Assembly: GCA_030998225.1 (NCBI GenBank)
Contig: JAPYXD010000308.1
Coordinates: 1,622,001-1,686,000 of the forward strand
Reading direction: 5' to 3'
Length of the DNA: 64,000 bases
DNA from: Diplolepis rosae
Taxonomy: Eukaryota > Arthropoda > Insecta > Hymenoptera > Diplolepididae
This document shows positions 55,508-64,000 of this stretch, piece after piece. Under the pieces are notes generated by a model, which worked only from the letters and a program-made list of their open reading frames with translations, was not told the origin of the DNA and did no database searches. The stretch's first letter is position 1. Each line of letters opens with the position of its first letter. Position numbers and translations under genes: made by a program.

Positions 55508-55835
55508 TCATAATAAGAAATAAAAATACATAATGTACTTGAAAACATTATATTTAAATTTGAAGACCGATATGGATAAATGTTTGTTAAATATCCAATA
55601 AATCTCAATAAACAATGTATAAAGTGTTCAATATACCTCACAAATCAAAAACGCAAGTATCTTACGTTTGTAAAGTAATGCATAGAAGAAAATGTATCAT
55701 TTATTAGTTGCATATTTAAGTTGAATATTTATGGATTGTTCCATGCTTATTTTACTGCACAATGTATTACGTATTATTGTATAAATGTACCTTGTACACA
55801 AGTTAATGGTGGAATTCGCAATTGAATTTTCATAA
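55508..55835. other. Intron next to exon A
   Basis: AT-rich sequence immediately downstream (minus sense) of the exon A donor. Nothing recognised. Confidence 0.4.
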
Positions 55836-55841
55836 ACTTAC

Positions 55842-55972
55842 ATTATGGATCCAAGTGAGCTTCGACCACGGGGGATTCGCCTTGATGTGGCACTCGAAAT
55901 ATACGTCGTCCCCTTCTTTGATATCCTCAGAGCTCAAGGTGGAACCTAAGCTCAAGGAGACACTTGGAGGAT
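55842..55972 (-). CDS. Sidestep-family Ig protein, exon A (first half of an Ig domain)
   Basis: Seen: on the minus strand an AG acceptor (plus 55973-55974) and a GTAAGT donor (plus 55836-55841) bound a 131-nt open exon. It enters in phase 1 and leaves in phase 0. It encodes PPSVSLSLGSTL, then EDIKEGDDVYFECHIKANP and SKLTWIHN: the B strand cysteine and C strand tryptophan of an Ig domain. Known: the string 'IKEGDDVYFECHIKANP...LTWxHN' is typical of the membrane-proximal Ig domains of the Sidestep (side) family, transmembrane ligands of Beat receptors in motor-axon guidance. The codon split at the 5' side needs one base from an upstream exon, which I do not find up to 64000. Paralog within the family not assigned. 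Confidence is high for the family because the next exon completes the domain. Confidence 0.85.
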
Positions 55973-55974
55973 CT

Positions 55975-57960
55975 GAAACAGAAATTCCATTACAAATTAA
56001 AGAGATACACAGAAAATCATCACATGTCTATTTCAAGAACCCTAAATAGGGCTACTTCAATAATTTTGAACAAACTTACTTTTATAACCTGATAGAAAAA
56101 ATAATAATGTTTAAGAATTATTACTTATTTAGCAAGCAACTATTTTCCTATGGTCAGCATTAATCTAATTATGAAGTATAAAATCTTATTTTCTTATGTC
56201 ATTCTCTGTATGGACGTTTCGAAGTAAAGTGAAATTTTGTATCCCTGGGCAGCCCTATCCGACTCCCTGCCTGCAACGGCGAGAACATGATTCCCTTAGT
56301 GATTATAGTTTCTATGTGAGAAATTTTCTCACCAGAGCGGCGCTGCACGCGGCACGCTCTACAAAAGCATTATACTAATAGACAAATATTTTTAAAAATT
56401 TAAATAATTAAGTTTCTGAACAATATAAAATGAAAAACAGCACCTAAAATGATTATAGGACATAAAATACACATTTTGCATAAATCAATTAATACAAAAT
56501 AAAAAAAAGAACACATTAAACTTCGTAAAATATATACTGTGGATACGCATGAAGAATTCTTGAGACCCTGAACAAAATTTTTTTTATGTTATCCCCATAT
56601 AACTGAAAATATATTTGAAAATAAATAAAAAGCTTAAGCTTCTAAATAGAAGTATTTTCCATTCTTATTTTCCAGCTTCAAACAAATGAAATGAAAAATA
56701 ATTATTTTGTTAAGCCCTGTGTTCAACATAAAAAACCATGTGAAGGGAAATATATACTCAATTAAAAATTTGTAAATGTAAATGTAAAAAATATTCATTA
56801 CTATAAAATTTGCTAGTACATATTTTTAACATATTTTAAATTTTTAACATGTACAGATTGATGATGACTAGTTAAGTGTCGCAAACCTTGGCTGCTTTGT
56901 TTTCAAAACGCTAAATTTTTAAATTCCAGCCATTTCCTGTCTTACGAATCGTCTCATTCTTGTTTAAAATAAAATTAAATCACATATGCTAACATCTCTA
57001 CAGCTTCATTGGCATGTTCTTTGCATTGAAAACTAAATTTTGTTTCAGATGAAGTTAAATCGTCTAGAATTAGATCAAAAGAATTGCTAGTGTGATAATA
57101 ACTTTTTTTTTTTCTTAAATCACCTTCGGCACAAAAATTATTCTTTAATTAGCATAATTCAAAATTAATATTATACTAATTTGTTAAATTTTTTTTTTAG
57201 GGCGCCAGATCTTTCGCGGATCAAGAATAATCAAGAAGCTAAATCAAATAAATTTTGTGACGGATCTAAATTGAAAATTAATAACTAGCTCAGTCCCTAT
57301 CTGGATAATGGAGAGGGGCTGGTTCTTTAAAAATAAGTAAATTTTATCGGATATATTGAATTAAATCCAAAGAAAAGATTTTAATACTTTACAAATATTT
57401 ATTTATTTTACAAGTTGTAGTTGTTCAATTTATACAAATAGAAGCATAGCCTCATTGGTAATTTCACAATATAATATCTAACAATACTTTGTCACAAAAA
57501 TTTACAATAAAACATGAAGGAGTTTCGATCTTAAAGTATTGATCTTTTCGTCTGGTATTTCCAAGACTAGACGAAATGGCCACAATGTATGGATCTAAAT
57601 TTACTTTAATGGGTGATTCTCAATATTAAATCAAACTAATTTAGGGAACACTGGGATAATTCGGATCTTAATCTTTAATTCCAACTATTTTATTTTACAC
57701 ATTGATTAAATCAGGGAGAATCCAATTAAAAGAAAAAATTCAACTTCTGAATTTCTCACAGAAAAACCATACCTTATCAATTCTGCAATATCTCTTGTAG
57801 ATCCTCAATCTTCACAGGAGAGACAATATTAAAAGATAACTTCTAATTGACACTTTAACTATTAATGTTTTTAATAATAAACTAGAGAAGACCTGCTTGC
57901 TCCGAAAGCTGCTGACGAAAAGATAGATATTCTTTCTTCTTGTTGATTCCGTTAACAACG
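55975..57960. other. AT-rich sequence upstream of exon A
   Basis: In the minus sense this is the intron before exon A. I looked for a further Sidestep Ig exon and saw none. No TE protein pattern; a GC-richer patch at 56240-56370 is unexplained. Confidence 0.4.
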
Positions 57961-57967
57961 AAGATCT

Positions 57968-58545
57968 TCATTTCTTTAAATAAAATATTGGATCAATGTT
58001 GCTATGGTTATTTTTTTTTTTTTTTGAATTGTATTGATTAATCCATGAATGTAGCAAGAAAGGGTGCAGTTGTCCAATCAAATATTCTACTTCTGAATAT
58101 AGTGATTTCAATGGTTCAACTAATTCGGTCCAATAGATGGTAGAAATCATTCTTCCTCTCCGTAGTATTTGCCAAACCACAAGCTGGCTATCCAGATTTC
58201 TGACAATTCGCAAAAGGGAATCTGGCAGAATTCTTTATCCAGACACACAGAAATGTTGACAGTAATACCAGGGCCGTAGCTATAGAGGTCCCACTCGGCA
58301 TGCCGGGGAATTAACGATAAACCTTCTCAGATTTTACTTTATCTTGAATTTCTCACCAAGGAGAATAAGTTATTCAGGTAATACAGGGCCAAGAAAACGC
58401 AACAAGAATCCTGGTAGCATTTCAAGATGAACAAATAACTCTGAGGTACAACCAGAAGGATGGGATTGGACTTACTGCAGTTTAGGTTGGACATAATGAT
58501 TTGGGTACTCTTCCAAGTTTCTTCAAGTAACAAAAGGCGTCCCAA
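57968..58545 (-). other. Unrecognised minus-strand ORFs
   Basis: Two ORFs, 58213-57968 (IYWTELVEPLKSLYSEVEYL) and 58545-58339 (LEETWKSTQIIMSNLNCSKS). Both look protein-like and may be transposon debris, possibly linked to the P-like tail at 58733-59150, but no motif is diagnostic. Confidence 0.25.
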
Positions 58546-58732
58546 ATGCTTACTGAAGTCTCTTGAAGTCTCTGAGTCTCAGTTGAATTTCATAAATAAA
58601 CGGACAAAAATAGGTAAAATCAATTCTTAAATTTAAAGGATCTTAATTAATAACCTAAATCTTGGAAAACCGTGCAGCTTCCGGAGCTTATAAAACGCGA
58701 AATTACTAATATTCAAAATTGTAGTATCATAA

Positions 58733-59150
58733 GTTTTCTAAATTCCGAAATACCTTAACTTGTGACTTGCAAGGATTTTGCAACGTCACACTAGACCGGC
58801 AATGTTTGTTAAATAGATATTCGACAACTGTGATAAGCTTGTATAACTTAACATTTGGATATATGAAATATTTATTTATTCTTGCAAATTTACTCAAACT
58901 TTCAGGTAACTGATCACAAGAAAAAGATATCGTATCTGCATGAATTTCAGAAGTAGTCAAAAATGCATTTAAGCATGTCGAACACTGAGTGTGCTGTTTA
59001 ATGTAAGCAGTTATCCGACCAGTTGTGTAAAAAATCAAACAATCTCTAACAGCTGGTAAAGCATAATCGTGCGATACTGCATCTATAAAATCAATAAAAT
59101 CAGTGTCTTCACAATCGATTATTGCTTTTAACTTTTCTTGAATTTCTTAA
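58733..59150 (-). pseudogene. P-element-like transposase C-terminal fragment
   Basis: Minus strand, one open frame ending at a TGA near 58724: EIQEKLKAIIDCEDTDFIDF, CLIFYTTGRITAYIKQHTQC, STCLNAFLTTSEIHADT, LPESLSKFARINKYFIYPNV and KLYKLITVVEYLFNKHC. Known: P-element/THAP9 transposases end with a module 'I.Y..G(Y/R)(V/I)...I.....C..C...(L/F)' followed by 'L......G.L..P...L......E'. This copy preserves that module with no break over about 140 codons. The catalytic part is not visible upstream. A second P-type lineage, distinct in sequence from 13880-17954. Confidence 0.5.
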
Positions 59151-59284
59151 TTGCATTTTCACTATTCGACTGATGTAATTATAAATTATCAATTATCAAT
59201 CACTTTCATTATAATTATTTCATATTGTTATTAAAATTTGCAACAAATATTATAATAATGTTACTGCAAATTTTATAATAATAA

Positions 59285-59345
59285 TGTGGTTAGAGCAGTC
59301 GACCGGCAATCGAAAGACCTGGGCTCGAATCCCAGCGCAGTCGAA
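59285..59345 (+). repeat. tRNA-derived SINE head (or tRNA pseudogene)
   Basis: Contains an A-box-like TGGTTAGAGCAG and a B box GGCTCGAATCC within a perfect T-arm (CTGGG, 7-nt loop CTCGAAT, CCCAG). The phrase TCGACCGGCAATCGAAAG is typical of arthropod tRNA-related SINEs. No acceptor stem, so not a functional tRNA. Confidence 0.6.
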
Positions 59346-59349
59346 AGCG

Positions 59350-59785
59350 TCATTTTTTCCACAGAAAGATTTTCAAATTCTTTAAATACTGAATTTATTT
59401 GCATTATTTGCGATATAAGAGTTTGAAATTGTCTACGAGGACACCTGTCGACAACGTATCCTATCTGATACGCGACTAGTGATCCTCCGATAATGTAGGC
59501 AGTGACAAAAATTTCAAACTCAACTAATTAATTTGAAATAATGTTTATAATAATTATCATTATTGTTAATATTCTTATTTTGATGTAGATCAACAATCAG
59601 CAATTAATTATAAAATACGTTCTTTTAATAACTATTACTATTATGTTATTTTATAAACAAAAGCAATGTTTAAATATAAAGATTAGTAGAATTATAAACA
59701 CATCATAATCACCATTTATGTACAACAATTGTATTATAGTTACTCTATTACTTACCTATGTATACAAATAATGTCATTGACCCTT
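59350..59785. other. AT-rich sequence
   Basis: May include the SINE body. No tail or target duplication identified. Confidence 0.35.
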
Positions 59786-59789
59786 GCAA

Positions 59790-60950
59790 CTAAATCTACC
59801 TAAAAACCCGATGGTACGGGTTTACACAGCACTTGAGAAGATGTGAGTACACCCACACCACGAAAGCATGACCCACACGGACTTGGAAAATCGGTGTGAG
59901 TCCCTAAGCTCACCAACACAGCACACCAGAAAACTGGCCCATAGTCTCAACTCACCACACTGACACCTAAGATTCTAATGGACTTCGAAAAAGCTATTGA
60001 AACCATGGAACTCAAATTCCCATACTTTCTACCTACGATTTGAAACTACAGACGACAATATAAACCAGGCTGCAAGGCCTAAACACCAGTGATCCCAGAA
60101 CGTGGGAGCTGGCTGCCCCCACCATAGACCCCACCAGCTCATGGCTTCTTCCTCGCTTGACTGCCATGGGTTAGTTGAATGAGGAAGACACAATGAACTC
60201 GAGGCATCTATGGTGGGGGCCGCCAGCTCCCACGTCCTGGGATCACTGCAAACACCAGTCTGAGTCGGAGTCTGAGTCTAAGCGAGTCTAAGGGAGTCTA
60301 AGGGAGCGTACGATCAAGCAGCATCGTTAGAACCGGTTTTCGTCGCCGTACCGCAATAAATCTAAGTGGCCGTAATTTCCACGTGTTCGGGAAAACCAAA
60401 ATAATAACAACGGAGTGAATTTCAATAAATCTGGATTTAGTGCCATTGTAATCAAGACATCAAAATAAGGATACCTGTTTTACAAAGGATTGACCTGCCA
60501 CTGTTGATCAACAAGGATAATTAGGGGAGGTACCCGATTAGCAGAGGATAAATATAACTTAAGGGATTATCGCTTTCAAGAGGCCACCTCATCAATAACA
60601 ACCGGTAAGTCAAATAACTTGTTTTTATTAAAGTTCTCTTTTCTTTTGAGCCCTTTAGACTCATGGTGTGTTTTTCTTTAGGGTTGGACCAATCAGACTC
60701 GACCAACCAAAGGAAAACAGCCTGCAACCAACAACTAGAAAGTCGCTTGGGTTAAAATAAAATTTGCATTTTTATAATAAATTATTATTAACAAAATTTG
60801 TAATTTGATTCATTTGGCTTGTCCTCTAACCGGTTAATTGTTAATTTTAACAATAAACAGAGGAACATAGTTAGGGTAATTGGCTCTAGACTTTAGGTAG
60901 GAAATATTTATATTAATTTAAAACTTAGGACGTCACAGAGCTAATTATTC
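59790..60950 (+). repeat. 5' LTR of the young Gypsy element (approximate ends)
   Basis: Lies upstream of the tRNA-Gly primer binding site. It holds a TATA-like ATATAAA (about 60058-60064), a (GAGTCTAAG)-type tandem at 60257-60306, several AATAAA words (60355, 60426, 60852) and a hAT-type MITE (60087-60248). Exact ends not set because the 3' LTR is outside the window. Confidence 0.5.
60087..60248. repeat. hAT-type MITE inside the LTR
   Basis: TIRs CAGTGATCCCAGAACGTGGG and CAGTGATCCCAGGACGTGGG (inverted), about 27 bp, followed by inverted CCCCCACCATAGA. Flanked by AAACAC on the left and CAAACACC on the right, probably a decayed target duplication. CAGTG termini fit hAT elements. Confidence 0.7.
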
Positions 60951-60964
60951 TGGTGCATCGGCCG
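60951..60964 (+). promoter_or_regulatory. Primer binding site, tRNA-Gly type
   Basis: TGGTGCATCGGCCG is an exact 14-nt complement to the 3' end (including CCA) of the conserved animal tRNA-Gly(GCC). It marks the LTR border and the start of minus-strand DNA synthesis for the Gypsy element whose gag begins at 61908. Confidence 0.75.
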
Positions 60965-61907
60965 TTGGCAAACATCAAGCCTTATGAACTTTATGCAAAT
61001 TTTTTCTTGAATAATTTTCATATTTTTTACAAAAATCTCCTGAAATGTCTAAAATAATTTCAGTTTGAGTTAAATTTTTCTAATAATTAAAATTATTTTT
61101 TCTCAATAACCATTGAACAAGTCGACAAGTTGGTAGCAGTTTTAATTTTCTTAAAAAATTGAATACAAGAAAATCAAATATATTTTATTTTACAACTTTA
61201 AATAAATAAATTGTACATAAAAATATCATCAAAAATTATTATATAGTCTAATAATAATTATTCAATTTGTAAATTTCCTGTATTCAAGTTTTTACTATCT
61301 GAATATAATTTTAATAGGTGCCTGTATAAAATATATTTTTTTTAAATACAAAAACAGTGCGTACGAGATTTAATTCAATATTGAGAAATATTTTGCCTCC
61401 GCATTTGAGAAATATAAGCTATTCTGTTTTATTTAAACTATGCCTAAAATTATATTTTAATTGATTTTTCTTCATTTTCGAAACATTTTAAAAAACAAAT
61501 TTCATATTTTATAATTTCAAAATATTGTGCAGCTAAAATATTTTTATTATGATATAAAATATAATAATAATAATATATAAACAATTTTTCACCGTATAAA
61601 ATATAAGATTTGGATTGTTTAAGGCAGGTTAAAACATTCTTTTGCACAAATTTGATGCTCTGGATACATATATCATAAATTTTTATACAATTTTACACAA
61701 ATTTTATAAAATTCATAAAAATTAAATTTCTGTTGTTTCTTCTTTAAATGTTTATTCTTATTTATTAAATTATTGAATTAAAATTCGTCAAATATACAAA
61801 AAAAATTATATACTTTTTATCTAAGAACTTTTTTTTAAAAAATCGTTAAACCTAAATCGATTAAATTCAAAAAATTATATTTTTCATCGTCATGATCTTG
61901 AATCCAA
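60965..61907 (+). other. Untranslated leader of the Gypsy element
   Basis: About 940 bp, very AT-rich, between the primer binding site and the gag ATG. Presumed to contain the packaging signal; no structure is evident by eye. Confidence 0.45.
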
Positions 61908-63683
61908 ATGTCTGTGGAAAATAAGAAAGATAATTTAACAACAAAAAGTATTACTCGTAGTCAGGCTAAAAACAATCCAAAACTTGCTGAAATTATAGAA
62001 GACAATAGGAAAAAAGCTTTTGAAATTAAGAAAAAAACAGCTGAAAACCAAGATTCGAAAAACCCAAATACTCCTTCAAATACTAGTGCCTCTACGTCCC
62101 AAAAATTAGAGTTATCAGGAAATCCTAATCAAGATACTAGTATAATAATTTGTTCTAGTATACCTCCAAAGGACCGATCAAATTTAACAGATTCAATATT
62201 ATTCGATAAAAGTACTTTTGATACATCAAATTTAACCGGAAATTCTACTATAGTCGATAAATTTGACCGCACTTTGATCCCAACAAACACCTCAAATTAT
62301 AAAGAACAATTACATTTATCTGAATCCTCAGAAGATTCAGACCGTGAATTAAATTACAAATTTCCAGACAAATTAGCAGAAGATCCCGAAAAATTAATTT
62401 CTAACGATCCACAATTATTAGAACCTCTAATTAAACAATATAAAGAAGAATATTCGCCTATTTCAAATAAAATGACTACCAATAACCCACAAATTATAAC
62501 TGTTGCTCATAATCAAGTAGTATCATTGCGAGATGCACTAGAAGTTGTACCAATATTTACAGGAGATAATATATCTCTGGATCAATTTATAGAAGGATGT
62601 AGAGAAGCAAAAGATATGCTTCCTGCAGGGGCAGAATCAAACTTAACTAAATTAATAAAAACAAAGGTCAAAGGAGAAGCAAGAAAATGTGTCAGTGGAG
62701 GACAATATAGAAGTGTAGAAGATATTATAGATAGTCTTAAACGCGTTTATTCCTTAAATAAATCAGTATATCAATTACAAGGTGAATTAGGTAACATTTA
62801 TCAATGGGATAGTGAGAAAGTAATTTCCTACGCAACTCGTGTTAGGGAACTCGGAGAAAAAATATTAGATGCCCATAAAGCAAATAATAATGATAGAATA
62901 GACGCAAACTTTCAAGCAGCCCTTAACAGCGACATTCGGGATTGCTTTTTACGAGGATTAAAAACCGAAATTGAATCCAGATTACAAGGTGTACATAATT
63001 TTAAAGATACGGTAAACAACGCTCTAGAAATAGAAAGAAAAATCTCAGCAACTGCAGCACTACGATCCGCACGTACACCATATAGGAAAAAAGAAGATAA
63101 TTTAATAGGACCATCAGAAAAACGAGACAGAAATAGGATAAATATAACTCAGGAAGACATTTTTTGTCAAATTTGTGGAAGAAGAGGATATACAGCTCCC
63201 ACCTGTAGACAATGGAACCAAATAACCTCAAACAGACAAGGATATTCAGACAATTATGGAAGAAAATTGCAGCCTATAAGAAATCCTCTATATAATAAAA
63301 ATTTTTACGACAGGAATAACCAACGGCAACCTTTTAACAGAGGTCCACAACCGAACGTGAGTCAATGGACCCCCCGCCAAAAAGATATAGGTCAATGGCG
63401 ACCTCAATCATCTGCACCAAACCAAAGTTCATGGCAACAGCAAACAACTAGCAATTTTAATAGAAATAGAGAATTTCAAAATGCTTCAGCGAATTATCCA
63501 AAAATAAATAATAATAAAAATTGTAATTACTGTAAAAAAATAGGTCATACAATTGATGAATGTCGGCGTCGAGCATACAACGAATCGCTTAAACAGCAAC
63601 AACAACCTAAAAGAGCTGAAAAACAGAACCAGGGAAACTCCAGACCCCTCCCCGCTCAGGGTGCAATGAGGGAGGCCATTTAA
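61908..63683 (+). CDS. Gag polyprotein of a Ty3/Gypsy retrotransposon (intact)
   Basis: Seen: 591 uninterrupted codons from ATG (context CCAAATGTC). Residues 1-190 are polar and Ser/Asn/Lys-rich (MSVENKKDNLTTKSITRSQA). From about 195 to 390 is a capsid-like helical region (EVVPIFTGDNISLDQFIEGC, IYQWDSEKVISYATRVRELG, DCFLRGLKTEIESRL). Two zinc knuckles follow: CQICGRRGYTAPTC (about residue 420, with Tyr in place of His) and CNYCKKIGHTIDEC (about 540, canonical CCHC). A Gln/Asn-rich tail ends at TAA. Known: 17.6/Tom-like Gag packages element RNA into particles. It overlaps the pro-pol frame (-1) by about 70 nt. No lesions, so this is a recent insertion. Confidence 0.9.
   Translation: MSVENKKDNLTTKSITRSQAKNNPKLAEIIEDNRKKAFEIKKKTAENQDSKNPNTPSNTSASTSQKLELSGNPNQDTSIIICSSIPPKDRSNLTDSILFDKSTFDTSNLTGNSTIVDKFDRTLIPTNTSNYKEQLHLSESSEDSDRELNYKFPDKLAEDPEKLISNDPQLLEPLIKQYKEEYSPISNKMTTNNPQIITVAHNQVVSLRDALEVVPIFTGDNISLDQFIEGCREAKDMLPAGAESNLTKLIKTKVKGEARKCVSGGQYRSVEDIIDSLKRVYSLNKSVYQLQGELGNIYQWDSEKVISYATRVRELGEKILDAHKANNNDRIDANFQAALNSDIRDCFLRGLKTEIESRLQGVHNFKDTVNNALEIERKISATAALRSARTPYRKKEDNLIGPSEKRDRNRINITQEDIFCQICGRRGYTAPTCRQWNQITSNRQGYSDNYGRKLQPIRNPLYNKNFYDRNNQRQPFNRGPQPNVSQWTPRQKDIGQWRPQSSAPNQSSWQQQTTSNFNRNREFQNASANYPKINNNKNCNYCKKIGHTIDECRRRAYNESLKQQQQPKRAEKQNQGNSRPLPAQGAMREAI
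63632..63675 (+). promoter_or_regulatory. Programmed -1 frameshift signal (gag to pro-pol)
   Basis: GGGAAAC at 63632-63638 is a canonical X XXY YYZ heptamer in the gag frame (..CAG GGA AAC..). Eight nucleotides later CCTCCC (63647-63652) can pair with GGGAGG (63670-63675). The -1 frame is closed by a TGA at about 63617 and open from there to the window end. Confidence 0.7.
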
Positions 63684-64000
63684 AACAGTTTACAGCACCC
63701 ACTTCAAATCAGAATACTATAAATACAAAAATAAATGTACACTCAGACAACCGAATTCCTTCTATTATGGTATCTGCTGATGGTCTAAAAAACTCAGCAC
63801 GTATGATGATAGACACAGGAGCAGGACGAAATTTAATAAAACTAAATATAATTGATCACAACGTGGAAATAAATCAAGATGAAATTTTACGCCTTACAGG
63901 TATAAATAGTGTACCAGTTTATACATTGGGTCAGATAACTCTCAATATTTTTGGACATCCCACAATTTTTAACTTAATTCCAAATAGTGTACCAGTAGAA
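63632..64000 (+). CDS. Pro-Pol start of the Gypsy element: aspartic protease (runs off the window)
   Basis: Seen: in the -1 frame relative to gag, CNEGGHLKQFTAPTSNQNTI, IPSIMVSADGLKNSARMMID then TGAGRNLIKL (DTGA protease active site), and LTGINSVPVYTLGQITLNIF up to position 64000 with no stop. Known: Gypsy Pol begins with a retropepsin that matures Gag and Pol; RT, RNase H and integrase should follow beyond the window. There is no ATG suited to independent initiation before DTGA except one at about 63770, so expression by frameshifting from gag is the simplest model. Intact so far. Confidence 0.85.

Noticed and set aside
59285..59345. A functional tRNA gene
   Set aside because: T-arm and boxes are present, but no acceptor stem and no proper anticodon arm can be formed; a SINE head or pseudogene is more likely.
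60521..60727. A minus-strand 68-codon ORF in the LTR
   Set aside because: It lies within the LTR sequence, antisense to the element, without any recognisable motif.
56000..64000. A further upstream Sidestep exon
   Set aside because: No minus-strand Ig-like Cys-Trp-Cys pattern with suitable splice sites was seen; the preceding exon is probably beyond the window.

Overview
This is a transposon-packed stretch of animal DNA, almost certainly from an insect. It has no operons, ribosome binding sites or prokaryote-type genes. The only host gene I can support is on the minus strand: three consecutive exons (55842-55972, 21214-21373, 7068-7367) of a Sidestep-family immunoglobulin-superfamily cell-surface protein. 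Their GT/AG sites and codon phases fit each other exactly (phase 0, then phase 1), and they encode the end of one Ig domain and a full second one. The two introns are about 34.5 kb and 13.8 kb, and nearly everything else in the window is transposable-element debris inside or beside them. Sidestep proteins are arthropod axon-guidance ligands. The very rich mariner/Tc1 load suggests an insect, perhaps a hymenopteran; the order is a guess.

Layout. 1-4334: minus-strand Ty3/Gypsy element (gag, protease, RT, RNase H start) with a tRNA-Lys-type primer binding site, cut by the window edge. 4345-5035: mariner. 5990-6575: tandem repeat of about 150 bp. 7859-9664: DD41D Tc1/mariner with long terminal inverted repeats (TIRs). 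11560-12057: unclassified repeat with an inverted relative at 35470-35970. 13880-17954: P-element transposase remnant carrying a mariner and a TTAA MITE. 17980-18560 and 20990-21155: satellite-like repeat in opposite orientations. 22380-24640: Mutator-like transposase remnant. 24793-25396: MITE. 25505-26800: two mariners, the second joined to a LINE (26803-28800). 29112-33242: an unassigned DNA transposon with long TIRs, hit by a TTAA MITE and a large palindrome. 36376-37521 and 37579-38571: mariner and DD41D element. 38779-39192: palindrome. 39620-43560: Gypsy element with a remnant envelope gene. 43740-44200: hAT remnant. 44544-48016: piggyBac split by a nearly intact DD41D transposon. 48313-49784: foldback element with arms of about 560 bp. 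50761-51845 and 53767-54379: internally deleted mariners. 58733-59150: P-like transposase tail. 59285-59345: tRNA-related SINE head. About 59780-64000: a young Gypsy element with a tRNA-Gly primer binding site, an intact 591-codon gag and an apparent -1 frameshift signal into pol.

How it fits together: the elements do not form a pathway. The window records nested insertions within one long neuronal gene, and several insertion orders can be read from target-site duplications. The items most worth following are the unassigned long-TIR transposon (29112-33242), the large intronic hairpins (31080-31805, 38779-39192, 48313-49784), the gag-pol frameshift signal near 63632, and the Gypsy envelope remnant at 43143-43560.
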